Origin: Anisus vortex
Taxonomy: Eukaryota > Mollusca > Gastropoda > Planorbidae
DNA: 64,000 nt
NCBI GenBank assembly: GCA_949126835.1
Contig: OX421499.1
Location: 3,559,553-3,623,552 of the forward strand
Reading direction: 5' to 3'
This document shows positions 11,470 through 37,507 of this stretch, one piece after another. The notes beneath the pieces are model-generated. The model had not been told where the DNA came from. It searched no databases and was given only the letters and a program-made list of their open reading frames with translations. The stretch's first letter is position 1; each line of letters opens with the position of its first letter. Both the position numbers and the translations under genes were made by a program.

Positions 11470-13923
11470 TAGAGATGGGAATCGAACCCTCATTTAGCAG
11501 TTCGGGTTCGGTTCGGTTCGGTGAGACCATAAGTTCGGGTTCGGTTCGGTAGGACCCTAAGTTCGGGTTCGGTTCGGTCGGATTAGTAAAAAACAAAGTT
11601 CGGGTTCCGTTCGGTTCGACAACAACTGAACTCTTACAATGTTAGCGTTTTAATTAAACTGTTTTTTTTTTAAATAAATAAAAAATCTTAAAATAGTAGC
11701 CTAGCCTAAAACTGAATTTTCTACTGATTTAAAATAATGTTTGTCTTCTGCCGCATGTTCAAAACTCACAATTAATTATACATAGGTTGATGCAAATAAA
11801 AACAACAATAGGCCTAAGTGTTATTTCTGGGTCTTCTGTTATATGAAATACAATTTAGAGGCCGACCGAAACCAAATATTTGGTTTCGGCCGAAAACGAA
11901 ACCATACCGAAAGTTCTAAATTAACTTTTGGCTGAAACCATAACCGAAACCAAAAGTTTAACAACACTTTCGGCCGAAACCGAAAAAAACACCTAAATTT
12001 CCAAACAAAACATTTTAAATATTAACTAGTTTATTGGTAGCCTACTCCATATAAGTAAGCCATAGAACTTGTAATAAACTGTTGTAGGCTATATACATGT
12101 AGCCTAGGCCTTTTAATTTTAATTTTTTTTCAGATTTGAATATTCTTTAAGATTTAATAACCTAAAAGGCAATAGGCTACATACTTTATTTTAGATTTTT
12201 GTATCTAAATATTATGACAAAATTTTGATACAATTAGACAAAACAATACAAAAGTGACAAATGCAAGATATTCGGCTGATGACCGAAAGTCAATATCACT
12301 TTTGGCCAAAACCGAAAACAAACTGAAAGCAAACTTTTTAGCTTCGTCCGAAACCGAAACCACACCGAAAGAGGCCATTGGCCTACTTTCGGCGTCGAAG
12401 CAGAACCGAAACTGAAGTTCGGTTGGCCTCTAATACAATTAGTATACGTATTTCTTGTGTAAGCAATATATTTCTGGTGTAAGCGACGTATTTCTGGTGT
12501 AAGCGACGTGATAGGAATGTAAAAAATGTTCGCCATTACAGAAACAATTTTTTTTTTGAAAATGTCCATTGTTATCAGTGATAACGCTCTAAAATGTCAT
12601 AAAAGACAAGTTGAGCTCTTAAAAAGTAAGCTGAAATGTTAAATTATAACAAAATAGTCTCTGTGACCTATTGTTTACCCGCCCCCTACCCTTTTTTCTT
12701 TCTTTTTTTTTTCAAAAGCAAGGATTTAAAAAAATTATGTTAAAAATGCAATATTATTATCAATTGTTTACGTTTCAAATTTCATACTTAAAAGAAATAT
12801 TAGAATTTAATATTGTTTAGGGTGAGCCTGTGCAAAAAAAGCCTGCTATTTTATTGTCCCCCTCCTACCCAAAAAGTGCAAGATTTTCCCTTTTAAATGT
12901 TATCTCCCTCTCCCTTTATACCATTAAATGTGCTATCACTTGCCCCTCCCCCCTCTACATTACACAATTTGTCCCTCCCCCACCCCGTAATGTTCTGTGT
13001 CTCACACTGCCAGTTTATCATCTATGCCATATAGTCTGGATTTTTGTTTTCACTCAAAATAAGCGGCTGGAGTGTTTACCATGATGTCTAGTCAATTTAT
13101 CTTGTTTTCCAATGTGAGGTTAAATATACACCTCTTCATCCCCCCATCTCTAGTTGCAACGTAACTCATTCACTCAATTTTAGCGCCGCTGCTGTAGTAA
13201 TGAAATTGACATACTTTTAGGCTTCTTTTCGCTTCGCAAAATACATTTGGCCAATAATATACATACAAACATATTCATTTTTTCTTTTAAAAAAACAAAA
13301 AAACAAGTTAAAATGCCTAGGTTCTCAAAAATAAAAGCCAATATCCTAATTTTGGAATGAACAAAAACAAGCTCTTGGGAAAAAAGTCAAAACATGTTAT
13401 CACTGATTGTTATTAGAATAAACACGCTAATTTTTTTTGGTGGGGTAAAGGCAGCTAGGAAGCGGGGTGAAGACAGGAAAGAAGATAAAAGCAGTATGAC
13501 GTCGCAGAGGCGGGAAGAGCAATCATGCTTTTGTGACACATTTATCTAGGTCACTTACGTTGACGGTCGGTCGATGTTTGTTTAAGCAATGTTTTGTTTT
13601 TCTTTTTAACCGCGCATTTCTATGTGCCTGAAAGCCGATGTATCAAAGGGTGTTGGGGAAGGGATGGTTATACAAAAATAATTCTTTTTTTTTTATTACT
13701 ATCAATACAAATGTTATCATTACTGGCGAATGCTTGCTAGTGACAAGATATAAATATATTTGTTTCTGTTACTTTTATATAAGTTCGTTCGGTTCGGTTC
13801 GGAGTCCGTCACTTTAAAGTTCGGGTTCGGTTCGGTCACCGGCAGAGTTCGGGTTCGGTTCGCTAGAAACCACAGTTCGAGTTCGGTGTGTTCGGTTCGG
13901 GTTCGGTTCGATTCCCATCTCTA
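11470..13923. mobile_element. hAT-type element (2454 bp) with 8-bp TSD and subterminal repeats
   Basis: Terminal inverted repeat TAGAGATGGGAATCGAAC is present at both ends, and agctttac flanks it on both sides (11462-11469 and 13924-13931). Each end has a cluster of ttcgggttcggttcgg repeats, the usual form of hAT transposase subterminal binding sites. No transposase is recognised inside, so it is non-autonomous. A second hAT element is inserted at 11856-12432. Confidence 0.9.
11856..12432. mobile_element. nested hAT-type element (577 bp) with perfect 8-bp TSD
   Basis: Ends TAGAGGCCGACCGAA and TTCGGTTGGCCTCTA are inverted with one mismatch. atacaatt flanks both sides (11848-11855 and 12433-12440). 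Both subterminal regions are filled with CCGAAACC/GGTTTCGG repeats in both orientations. It lies inside the hAT element at 11470-13923 and so is younger than it. Confidence 0.9.
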
Positions 13924-13931
13924 AGCTTTAC

Positions 13932-14886
13932 CTGGGTATAGTTGGTGAACAGCTGGCACAATTAATTGCCTCACACAGCATGTTAATGTATACAGCAAAT
14001 GTCACAACTAGGATTAAAGGCTCAGTCTTTCAGAAAATAGGGATTTTTTATTGCCCAATACTCCAATAGGCTACAATCAGCTGTGACTATTGATGGTTCC
14101 AGTCAAATAAAAAGTCGAATTGCTCAACTGTTCATTATGGCAAATCCTTCACTAAATTGGAAGTGTAACGTATAACATCTGTAAAAATATTTAAGTAAAT
14201 AAACATGGAAAAAAACAACACAATCTTGAATTTACTTTTAATATATTGTTTTAATCAAACATTAAAGAGGTATAACATAAACAAATCCACAGGTCCCTAG
14301 TTCTCACACACAATCTTGAACTGTATTCAAATTATTCTAACATTCACTTTTCTTCTAGCTGCAATGTTATCTTCCTTGCACTCATAAAAGATAAAGCCAA
14401 CCTGTACAGCAACTCTCTATTTTAACTCACAAGGACAACAATTTTGTTTTAATTAAAAAGGGAAAAAAAATCTGCTCACAAACACAAGTCTCACTTTGAA
14501 GAAAGAAGTACCTGTAGTTAAACCATATTAAAGAGAGATCACTTATCTAAAATGCCTAGTGTTTTTTTTTCTTAGTTTTAACTGATATTTAGTTATTTAA
14601 ACCATTTAATTGTAAAACCCACATTTGAAAGACTTGGGGCCTAATTCAAGATTGTCTAAATGAAAAAAAATTGAAGAATTTAAAATGTTCAGCCACATGA
14701 CATAAAATCTATTGATAAGTTCTTAGGTGCTATTTTAGTTGCCTATTTCCATTAACTTTAAACATTCTCTTTATTCTGACCTTGTATTAATAAAATGTTA
14801 AAGCCCATAAAATGCCTTTTTTTTAAAGTAAAAAAACAACAACTAATGACTCTCATGTTATAAGATCTACACATAAAATATCATAA
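13932..14886 (-). other. AFG3L2 3' flank and probable 3' UTR
   Basis: AT-rich, downstream of the AFG3L2 stop codon on the minus strand. A candidate polyadenylation signal lies at 14770-14775. Nothing else recognised. Confidence 0.5.
14770..14775 (-). terminator. candidate AFG3L2 polyadenylation signal
   Basis: AATAAA on the minus strand, about 112 bases after the stop codon. Other AT-rich hexamers lie further downstream, so the true site is uncertain. Confidence 0.4.
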
Positions 14887-28493
<13,607 letters not shown>

Positions 28494-31204
28494 CTGAAAA
28501 CAACCTTCTGTGTACATTGAAAGATATATGATGCTTGCAAAGGGTTTCTGACTTTAGTACTTTGGACAGCCATGCTGGTGTATGTTGATGACGAATCTGT
28601 TTTTAAAAAAAAGCATTCAGCCTTTAACTAAACAAATTCATCACTTTCAAGAATGAAGATTTTATCAGCATTTGCATTTTAGAAACAAATTTGAAAATAA
28701 TTGCTGACATTTCAAAGTTTAATACGTTTTGTTTGTAGATTTTGCTGAAGGTACAGGATTTTCTTTTGGGGACGTAAACACATTTTTTTTTTAAATACCT
28801 CTTTTTCTTCACTGAATGAAATGATGGTGAATGGTAATTGAGGGTGATGTGAATGGTGACCTGCTGTGTTGAAGACCTTGACTGTATGTTGTGGAAATGA
28901 GTGGCTGTGTGTATTTTCTTTATTTTTATTTCAGTTATCTTCTTGTTGCATTTTGTACAATCAACTCTTGTATTACACTGATTTTGTACTTTCTTTTAAA
29001 ATATCACAGTTGACATGAAAAAAAAAGTATTGAAGTGTTATCTTATCTTATTGAAGTGTTTATTGTGCCGTTACAATTAAAATGCAAATTTTTGCATGAT
29101 GATATAATTCTTTTGTATTATCTTTCACTTTTTTTAAGCCATGGCATCATAAATTATATAAATATATATAGATTCAGAATAACCATTTCATTATTTAACA
29201 GACCGGCTTTAATAAGTCTGTTAAAATAATTACTCTGTACATTTAATAACTTGTCAAAAAGTAAATTTATTAATATAATTATGACCAATGCACAGTTTGT
29301 TTTATCAAATAAAAAAAGCTTTTTTTTTGCAAATCCTTACACTTACATTTTCATTTAGTACTGTAATTGTGGTTAACAATTACTATTCTGGCAACTCCTC
29401 TTAGGATGATGCAATCATTTATTACACAAGGTTAAAGGTTAGATGGTGTTTTTTGGAGGGGGGTCAAACATTTTATATAGATTTTAATTTTAATTTTTTT
29501 ATTTTAAACAGACATCCTAAAATTAATCAATTAAAATTATCGCTCTATAGATAACCTGGGAAGAACTAAATTTTTTTTAATTTTTCATAATTCTTAATAA
29601 ATCCATTCCTTTCCTTTACAAAACATAGTGTTAAATGCAAAACCATTAGTATAAATAATGATTTTATATTTATAATTATAACTATGATTGCATCAGAATG
29701 ACTCTGCAAATTTGTTAATCTTTTTTTTTTAAGTTTTTAGCTCTAGTTGTCACAATTTTCTAATTAGAAGATCATTTCATCCTACCATTTTCCATCATGA
29801 TTTAATTTTACTGTGATGTTAAATATTGTTGGCTTTCTCTTAAACTTTTGTTTTTCTGGGTTGTTTATACCAATTTATATGTGTTTGCTCTTGCATATAT
29901 ATATGAAATAATATAGTATTGCACTTTAGTCACTATAGTCTAATTTCATTTATCCTAGTAGGCATAATGTAATAAAAGTATTACCATCTGACCAAATTGA
30001 TGCACAAGGCTGGTGAAGCAGCGTTCACCAGATACATAATAATGTAGGTATGCAATATAATTATAATATACACATTTAATTTGTATCAAATTCCCTTTCT
30101 TTTTTTATATTCTGCCTTTACTTTAAACAACAGCAGTGCCACAATTCATAAGAAATACAAAAGGTCTAACACCAAATCTAAATAATACTTAGAATACTAA
30201 AAGTCAAGAGAAGCTTGAAATGTAAAATAATAAGTATTATAAGTAGGGCCTATACTAAATTTTAAAAATTATTCTGCCGGGTAGCCTAAACTGCAGCATT
30301 CACTTCACTTGTCACTTATATTTTAAATACTAAGAAATCCTATAAGTTATGGGCTATAACTATATTTTATTTACAAATCTATGATGTTACATAGTTACAG
30401 AGTTAACAAAGTAAAGAGTAAAGATATTATAGCCTAAATTATGTAACCAAGGACCAAGGCAGGGCTAGGCCTTAAGGAATTAAGGCTATATATAGCTTTA
30501 AACTTAGAAATATACCATAACTGTTAACTTAGTAATAGTAGTATAGGCATAGGCCTATACTTCAGATTTTTCTTTTAACTAGGCCCTAGGCCTACTGATT
30601 CTGGTAGGGCCTACTGGCCTACACTAACACTGGTCCAAGTCCAAGCTTTTACGTCATTTTAAATTTAAAGTATAAGAAATAGGTTGTTTCAGTATCAGTG
30701 CCGCTGAACATAGTGTCATAGTATAATCTAGCCTACCTAGCCCCGATGTCCTTTAATGACTATAAAAACTTTGACTTTGAGTAAGAATTGATACCAATGC
30801 GGCAATGCCAATAGCCTTTGAAAAGCAATAAAAGAAATAGGCCTAAAGAAACATGAAGAAAAATGGCAATGACAAACACATTTTCATGAATTAAAAGAAA
30901 TTAGAAATTAACACACGGACACTTATATTACCAATTGGAAAATACAGCTTTTTATTAAAGTTCTGTTTAATCCTTCAGTATTTTTTAAGCTGTGCGTAAA
31001 CCGATATGCCATTATTATTAAACAATTATTTCAGAATGCGGAGTTCAATGTTGTTTTTCTGTTACTTGTTACCCAACATTTGCTCTTCAATGCTTTTGGT
31101 TATTTTGTAAACTCCTTATTAAAAAGATTTACATGGCGGTGTAAACGAAAGGCCGTGTAGGCCTATACTAGAAATTATTGGAGAGTAAACTAAACTATTA
31201 CTCT
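28494..31204. other. upstream region of AFG3L2; presequence exon not found
   Basis: Very AT-rich and poor in repeats. The first AFG3L2 coding exon (mitochondrial targeting sequence) should be here or further right, but I found no minus-strand frame with a recognisable presequence joined to a fitting donor. Short TAGGCCTA-type palindromic words are frequent from 30.2 kb on. Confidence 0.4.
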
Positions 31205-31385
31205 CAGACCATGCTGAGCCATGAGGCAAGTGAAGAAGCATTCACCAGTTTCCATGAACACGACATACAGGAAGATCGTGAGGTCAGCACAATTGTCTGC
31301 CGTTTTTTTGTTCCCAACTTCAATCCCAGCCGCTTTACTTTCCCCAACTAAAAAAAGTCCCTACCCAAGAGTGAGGAAAGTAAAG
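31205..31385 (-). repeat. tRNA-derived SINE (family 1)
   Basis: agcattcaccagtttccatg, then aggtcagcacaattgtctgc and caatcccagccgctttact match the SINE body in minus orientation. Confidence 0.65.
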
Positions 31386-31436
31386 AGCAAAGTAAGCCTA
31401 GGCCTATATATCTATATAGAAGCTTGTTGTTCGTCC

Positions 31437-31930
31437 CTGATCATTTCCGAGGATGACCACGTCTCCCAGTCGCATTTGTGGCTTCTTTGGTGGCTTATTA
31501 GACCTATATGGGCCCTGAAAGTTTTTTTGCAAGTATTGCATACAAATGTTGCGGCTGTGGTGATTGGTAGCGCCTTGTCGGTTTGCTATAGGCCTAGTCT
31601 TTTCTATTTGTAGCCCTACACTTTTGGTTTAGCCCTAGTCTAGTGCTTCCCATAATATCCGTCTGGGTCCACGTCTAGTTCTTTTAAGATGCTTTCAGAC
31701 CATCTTTAAATCTCTTTTTTTTTTGGCTGCCGGTTCTTTTTGTACCGTGTGCTAGCTCGCCAATAGAAGCTTCTTTGGCAATCTATAGTACGGCATTCTC
31801 ACTGAATGACCATCAGCCATCGCGCTTGAGATTTCAGAAGCTGAATCCCGAGTGTGTACGAATGCTAGGCGAGCCTGCCCAGATGAGCACTTCTGTGTCT
31901 GGAACTTTGCCTAGGCCTATACTTTTTTAG
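31437..31930 (-). pseudogene. LINE ORF2 C-terminal fragment ending in a C2H2 zinc finger
   Basis: On the minus strand, pieces read TEVLIWAGSPSIRTL, then GELAHGTK, FKDGLKASLKELDVDPD and finally TFVCNTCKKTFRAHIGLISH, with QRSH after it: a C-x2-C-x12-H-x3/4-H finger. The order RT C-terminal signature then terminal finger with 'RAxIGLxSH' is familiar from LINE ORF2 proteins. Frame changes show it is dead. Confidence 0.75.
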
Positions 31931-32441
31931 TAGAATAGTGGGCCGAATTTACGAAGACAGCCGACATGGAAGTGATTGCGAGCTATTACATGTAGGCCTA
32001 GTAATAAAACATGAAGCATTCAATTTTAAGTTAGAAATACAACCCGGCCAACAGTAATTTAATCTATTAATTGCAATGCTGTGACTGTGATATACATAGG
32101 CCTAGGGATAAAAGTAATTTTCTTGTTCAATATATATGCAGGAACAAATACATACAAGTTATCTTTCTTTCCGTGTGGTATCCGAGCGTGAAATGGGTTA
32201 CCCGAACAACGGAAGAAAACCACGAACATCATTTGAAACCTAATAAAAATGCAAGACTAGACTCAAACGTGGATAAAAGTGGGCGAGGGACACAATTTAT
32301 AATTAATGGTCTAGGCTTCGAGATCTTTATAGAAAAAGGCGTCTGTAACGTTTAAGGTTAAAGTAAGATAAAGCTGGGCAGACCGTAGACCGAGACCCTT
32401 AAATAGAACCCACAGATAATTTTAAATTACAAATTACCAAA
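31931..32441 (+). mobile_element. retrotransposon 3' fragment and flank
   Basis: At 32125-32265 atatgcaggaacaaatacat, then cgtgaaatgggttacccgaa and aacctaataaaaatgcaaga follow the same order as 4960-5115, so this is another 3' end of the RT family. The remainder is unassigned. Confidence 0.6.
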
Positions 32442-32845
32442 GGGGCCGTCCATAAAGTACGTCACGCTCCAGGGGGAGGGAGGGGGTGTAAGAAAGTGTG
32501 ACAGTTTGTGACAGGGAGGAGGGGGGGGGGTCAGGCCATGTGTGACGTCACACATTTATTTTATTTTTTTCTAATTCTTTTTTTTAGTAGAATTTAGATC
32601 TAATAGTTTTAAAATAATGTTCACAATAAAATTATTTTTTGTAACATTTGAATTACTTCATCGAATTCGCAAAGTATGTCACTTAAACTTTGCCCCACAA
32701 ACTTAGGCCGCTATGTTGAAGAAACATGCAAGACAACACAGAGCTCTGGCTCGGGAGAATGTGCCAACCCAAACTGTTCCGGAATCATCTCAGATAAAAC
32801 GCATCCGTCCTTTGAGAATCGCTGCTAGAAGGCAAAGAGAACTCA

Positions 32846-34006
32846 GGGGCCGTCCATATAAGTACGTCATGCTCCATGGGGAGGGAGGGGGCGTAAGAAA
32901 GTGTGACAGTTTGTGACAGTGGGGAGGGGGGGTCAGACCATGTGTGACGTCACACATTTTTGTTTTCAAATTATTATTTTTTTAGTAGAATTTAGATCTA
33001 ATAGTTTTAAAAATAATGTTCAAAATAAAATTATTTTTTGTAACATTTAAATTACTTGATCGAATTTGCAAAGTATGTCACTTATACTTTGCCCCTCAAA
33101 CAATGTTGAAGAAACATGCAGGACAACACAGAGCTCTGGCTCGGGAGAATGTGCCAACCAAAACTGTTCCAGAATCAACTCAGATAAAACGCATCCGTCC
33201 TTTGAGAATCGCTGCTAGAAGGCAAAGAGAACTCGTGGCAGTTATTGCCAGAAGAGAAAATGCACATTCATAGATGTTGAGTGGCTAGATGAGGATGAAT
33301 TTGCAACTATCCTTCCAGGAAACGATGATGGTGAAAGATTGATGCCAGTCGTTTAACTATGGGTGAACACTTCACTTCACCATGTATGGATGACATTTTT
33401 GAATTAAACATAAATCACAGACCCATAATAAACAGATTCAATATAGCACAAGAGTTTGTCACATAATTTGTCAATCCAGTCAATTTTTAGTCATTTTTTT
33501 TGTTTCCTTTTTATTATTTAATCACTGGGCGAGGTCAAGTTTCGCTAATCTACTTCTTATCCTGTGTAAAAAAAAGAAAAGATTGCATAAATGGAAGACT
33601 ATCTAAAACTTGACCTCACCTATTGTAAATGAAAAAGCAGCAGATAAATGATGTGTGTTATATTGTCTAGTATAAACTTTTGTTTTCAAATTCAATATTG
33701 ATTGAGTTACTGCTTCAATGAATAACTGTCACAACTGCGGACAATAAACTATTAAACTTATTACTATTAAAGTTATTTTAATAATGTGATAGTTCTTTTA
33801 AGTGAGCATGTTATATTTTAACAGTGTTTAAAGTGAAGTGTGTTTTAAAGTAAATTTTAAAAAGGTGTTAATAAAACAAATAATTTTGGAAAGTGTGACG
33901 TACTTTAAGGGGGGGGGGGTCAGAGATTTGTGACAGTTTGTGACAGGGAGGGGGGAGGGGGTAAAACTGGTAAAAAATAGCGTGACGTACTTTATGGACA
34001 GTGCCC
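32846..34006. mobile_element. TIR DNA element, copy B (1161 bp), nested in copy A
   Basis: Complete ends and TCA on both sides (32843-32845 and 34007-34009). It is inserted into the coding frame of copy A directly after the codons for RQREL. Confidence 0.85.
33056..33360 (+). pseudogene. zinc-finger reading frame of copy B
   Basis: Best preserved finger: LDRICKVCHLYFAPQTMLKK then HAGQHRALARENV, followed by the basic region through AVIARRENAHS. A small deletion near 33270 then ends the frame. Confidence 0.7.
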
Positions 34007-34909
34007 TCATAGTAGTTATTGCCAAAAGAGAAAATGCACATTCAGAGGATGTTGAGTGGCTAGATGAGAATGAAGTTGATCTGTCTGCAATTATCCTTCC
34101 AGGAAACGAGATGAAAGATTGATGCCATTCGTAACTATGGATGAACACTTCTCTTTACCATGGATGGATGTCCAGTTAAATTTTTGAATTAAACATAAAT
34201 CACAGACCCATAATAGACAGATTCAATATAGCACAAGAGTTTGTCACATAATAAAATAATTTGTCAATCTAGTCAATTTTTAGTCATTTTTTTTTTGTTT
34301 CCTTTTTATTATTTAATCACTGGGTGAGGTCAAGTTTCGCTAATCTACTTCTCATCCTGTGTAAAAAAAAAAATTGCATAATCGGAAGATTATCTAAAAC
34401 TTGACCTCACCTATTGTAAATGAAAAAGCAGCAGATAAATGATGTGTGTTATATAATTGTCTAGTCTAAACTTTGCAATTTTTGTTTTCAAATTCAATAT
34501 AGATTGAGTTACTGCTTCAATGAATAACTGTCGAATCACAACTGCGGACAATAAACTATTAAACGTACTACTATTAAAGTTATTTTAATAATGTGATAGT
34601 TCTTTTAAGTGAGCATGTTATATTTTAACAGTGTTTAATAGTGAAGTGTGTTTTAGAGTAAATTTTAAATAGGTGTTAATAAAACATAAAAAGTTCGAAA
34701 GTGTGACGTACTTAAGGGGGGGGGGGCGACATTTGTGACAGTTTGTGACAGGGAGGGGTAAAAAATAGCGTGACGTAGGCCTACTTTATGGACAGTGCCA
34801 AATTACAAACAATCCCTTTCCAGACCCGATCAATGTTTTTAATTCAGCCTAATACTCAACTGGTTTTTCGTTACATAATAAAAATAAAAATACTTGTAGG
34901 CCTATAGCG

Positions 34910-35385
34910 CATATCTCGTTGGAAACAGTTCTATACTTCGGATCTGAAGACTTAGTGCATCAGAAGCGGAGTGGACGGGATTGTGTGTAGAGCTAGAGAC
35001 AGGAGTGTCTCAGGAGCGAATAGGTAGTCCGGGGCAAAGTCATTCAGGCACTTGTCACAGAGATCTAGACAAGCCAGCTTATTGTAGGGGATCCGGTGGT
35101 TAAAGGGTAGCCAGTGCAGAGATCGGAGCAGAGGAGTAGTATGAGTCGACCTTCTTCTTAAGGAGCAGTCGGGCAGCACAGTTCTAAACACGTTAGAGGC
35201 CCTGAAGGGAGGAGGTCGAGAGGCCAGCCAAGAGCGAATTGCAATAATCCAAGCGGGAAAAGAGGAGAGAGATGACAAGCTTTAACAAAAGCTTCCTTGG
35301 TAAGATAGCGACGGATGGCGGCAATACGACGCAGGTGGAAGAAGCAACAGTCTCCCGCAATGTCAGCCTAAATTAAATGACGAAA
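34910..35385 (-). pseudogene. CR1/L2-type non-LTR RT C-terminal fragment
   Basis: The minus-strand frame contains PLLRSLHWLPFNHRIPYNKL and CDKCLNDFAPDYL, the well-known LHWLP...RI.YK...A..YL block of CR1/L2-like ORF2 proteins. Its 3' end (tatagcgcatatctcg on the plus strand) resembles the tail of SINE family 2 at 53540, suggesting that the SINE borrows this LINE's 3' end. Confidence 0.75.
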
Positions 35386-35889
35386 ATAGGCCCCCTTTTC
35401 TAACGAATCTAATGTCTTAAATTCTTTTGATAATGTCAATAATAAAAAATGTATTGTCATTTTGATGTTATTTTCACCTTAATTAGTTGCCAAATGTACT
35501 TTTCGCCAACGGCCTAGCCTAAGGTATTTTCCCGCTCGCACGGATTTTCGCAATTTCTTCTGATTCCTTAGAATATAACCTTCTATGTTAAAAAACAATT
35601 GGTTGTCAGAGATTTTGAAGTTTTAGTTTAATATGTTGTTTATTAGCGAAACAACACCAGCAACTTTAAAATTAAAAATTTAAATAATGTACCTTTAAGC
35701 TACAGTTAGATCTTGGCCTTTACTTAGCCTACGTATCCTTATTAATTCATTGTCACTCATAGGTGCGCATTCGGGCACTTTTGTTGGCTGCTTGATAACC
35801 TGCTCACACCGTGACCTGTCACATTCTTTGCTTGGTAACCAACAAAAGATAGGTCGGTCTTAGACCTGCTTATATAATTCCTTATTGGT

Positions 35890-36600
35890 TCCTCTCGGAA
35901 CACAGGGCCTTCACAACAGTTATCCGGCGCTTTCTATTCTGGGCAGCTTTGTTCAGTTCACCATATGTACGGTTGCAGCTTTTCATTTCCTCCTCGCAGG
36001 ATAGTCTTCAGACGGTCATTAGACGACCAACCGGTCTCTTTCCTTAGGCCCACGGTTACATTTCAGAGCCTGTCAGGTGATGTCGCTTAGGGTGTGTCTA
36101 CCGCCATTTTTTTTTGTCTGGCGATCTGCTGTTCAAAGGGGTCCTTTTTTTTTCTCCATTTGCCACAAGTCGGTGTTCTTGACCTTTTCTGTCCACCAAA
36201 TCTTAGTTTGTTGCGGCGACAGCCGTTGACAAAGTTTGGAGCTTTTTATTCAAAGTGTTGATGACTTTCCGGTCAAGCACTGGCTTTAGCCTACTTTGTC
36301 GTTGAAGATTCGTAGCTTGTTTCGGACAGACTGATCTCAAGGTGATGAAATAATTTCTCGCTTTCCCTACTCTGGCCTTGATGTCTTAATCAGAGCCACT
36401 GTTACTTATACTATACTGTCCAGGTATGTGAAAGAGGTGACTTCTATTTCAGCTCGGTATCTCCAACCTTGATTGGCTTCTTTATTGTTTCTTGAAGACG
36501 GTTATGGTTTCAGTCTTCACCCAGTTAATCTGCAGTCCGGTCTTGAATGCTTCTTGGGCGAGGTTATCTGTTTTTATGTTGCACGTGGTCGATTAAAGGC
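35890..36600 (-). pseudogene. non-LTR RT fragment
   Basis: Minus-strand frames read DNLAQEAFKTGLQINWVKTE, then (after stops) FHIPGQYSIS and DIKARVGKARNYFITLRSV, the region after the RT catalytic core. Many stops. The right border is not visible. Confidence 0.7.
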
Positions 36601-37507
36601 CCCTAGATCTATAAATATTTGAATTATTATTTAGGCACATATTTTGTTACGTTGTGCTAATATTATTGAGTAATGTTTGGTGAATTAGTATGAATTCATC
36701 GGCATTTCTGTTATAAACACTTTGATGTTATTTAGATTGGCAGGACCTTTATCTTTGTGGGTTTAATATTCATGCCTTATTACTAACTTAATTATATAAG
36801 CCTCCTCCATCAAAAGACTTTGTCCTATACTGTCAGCTTCAAATTATCTTCACACGCTGGTTAGGACGTATAATAGTATATGCCATTAGCAAAAGACAGG
36901 TTGAAGGTGGTTCACTCAATTTTAGAATAGAAAAAGGCTATAAATCTTAAATGCCCCCCCCCCCCCCCGGAGGGGGGGGGGGGCAAACTAAAGGAAACAT
37001 GTAGAAGAATGGTGGAAATGGTCTTGAAGGCTAGTATTCTAGTAGTATGTCTGAACTTATAAACAGCCCCTCGAGCTGCAGCGGAAAGAGATAGATGCAT
37101 GGGCATCTTTAGCTTTCGCCCCAAGCGTCATAGGAGGCAGGAGGATTTAAGAGAGAAGTTGATAATATGCAGGGTGGCAGGGATTGGTAGGTGGGAGAGC
37201 TAGAACTTAGGATCATTCTGATTCTGTCTATTTTTAATGTTTAAATGTCGTTAAAAAATAAAATACACGTTATGCCATTTTTATTTTTATTATCAATTGC
37301 TATATGATAAAAAAAACATAAAAAAATTTATAGTAATATTTAATCTTGGTTATATTTTTTTTTGAAGGAATAATTTCAAGCATTATACAGGCCCAATAAA
37401 AAATTTGTGAAAAATTATATAGGCTATTCTAAGGATAGAAATCTGATAATTGGCATTATTTTTGGCATAGCATTTTATTAACATTTCAACTTGGCAATAC
37501 TTATATA
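36601..37507. other. intergenic, with a C/G homopolymer hairpin
   Basis: 36954-36983 is a run of C followed directly by a run of G (centre ggagg), able to form a near-perfect hairpin. Nothing else recognised. Confidence 0.6.

Larger units (their letters stand above)
32656..34180 (+). pseudogene. zinc-finger reading frame of copy A, split by copy B
   Basis: Left part: the finger's first half is altered (an insertion with TAG near 32705), then MLKKHARQHRALARENV and IRPLRIAARRQREL up to the insertion. Right part from 34010 continues with REN, AHSEDVEWLDENEVDLS and AIILPGNE, then a deletion breaks the frame. The breaks differ from those in copies B and C. Confidence 0.7.
32442..34799. mobile_element. 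TIR DNA element, copy A, interrupted by copy B
   Basis: Same termini as 1672-2859, flanked by AAA on both sides. Removing copy B (32846-34006) and one TCA leaves about 1.19 kb, the same size as the other copies. The zinc-finger frame starts at about 32656, stops at the insertion point, and resumes after 34010. Confidence 0.85.

Noticed and set aside
28624..28812. Lys-rich minus-strand open frame upstream of AFG3L2, considered as the presequence exon
   Set aside because: Low-complexity Lys/Phe composition, no fitting donor to join the exon at 28493, and no match to the family's N terminus.
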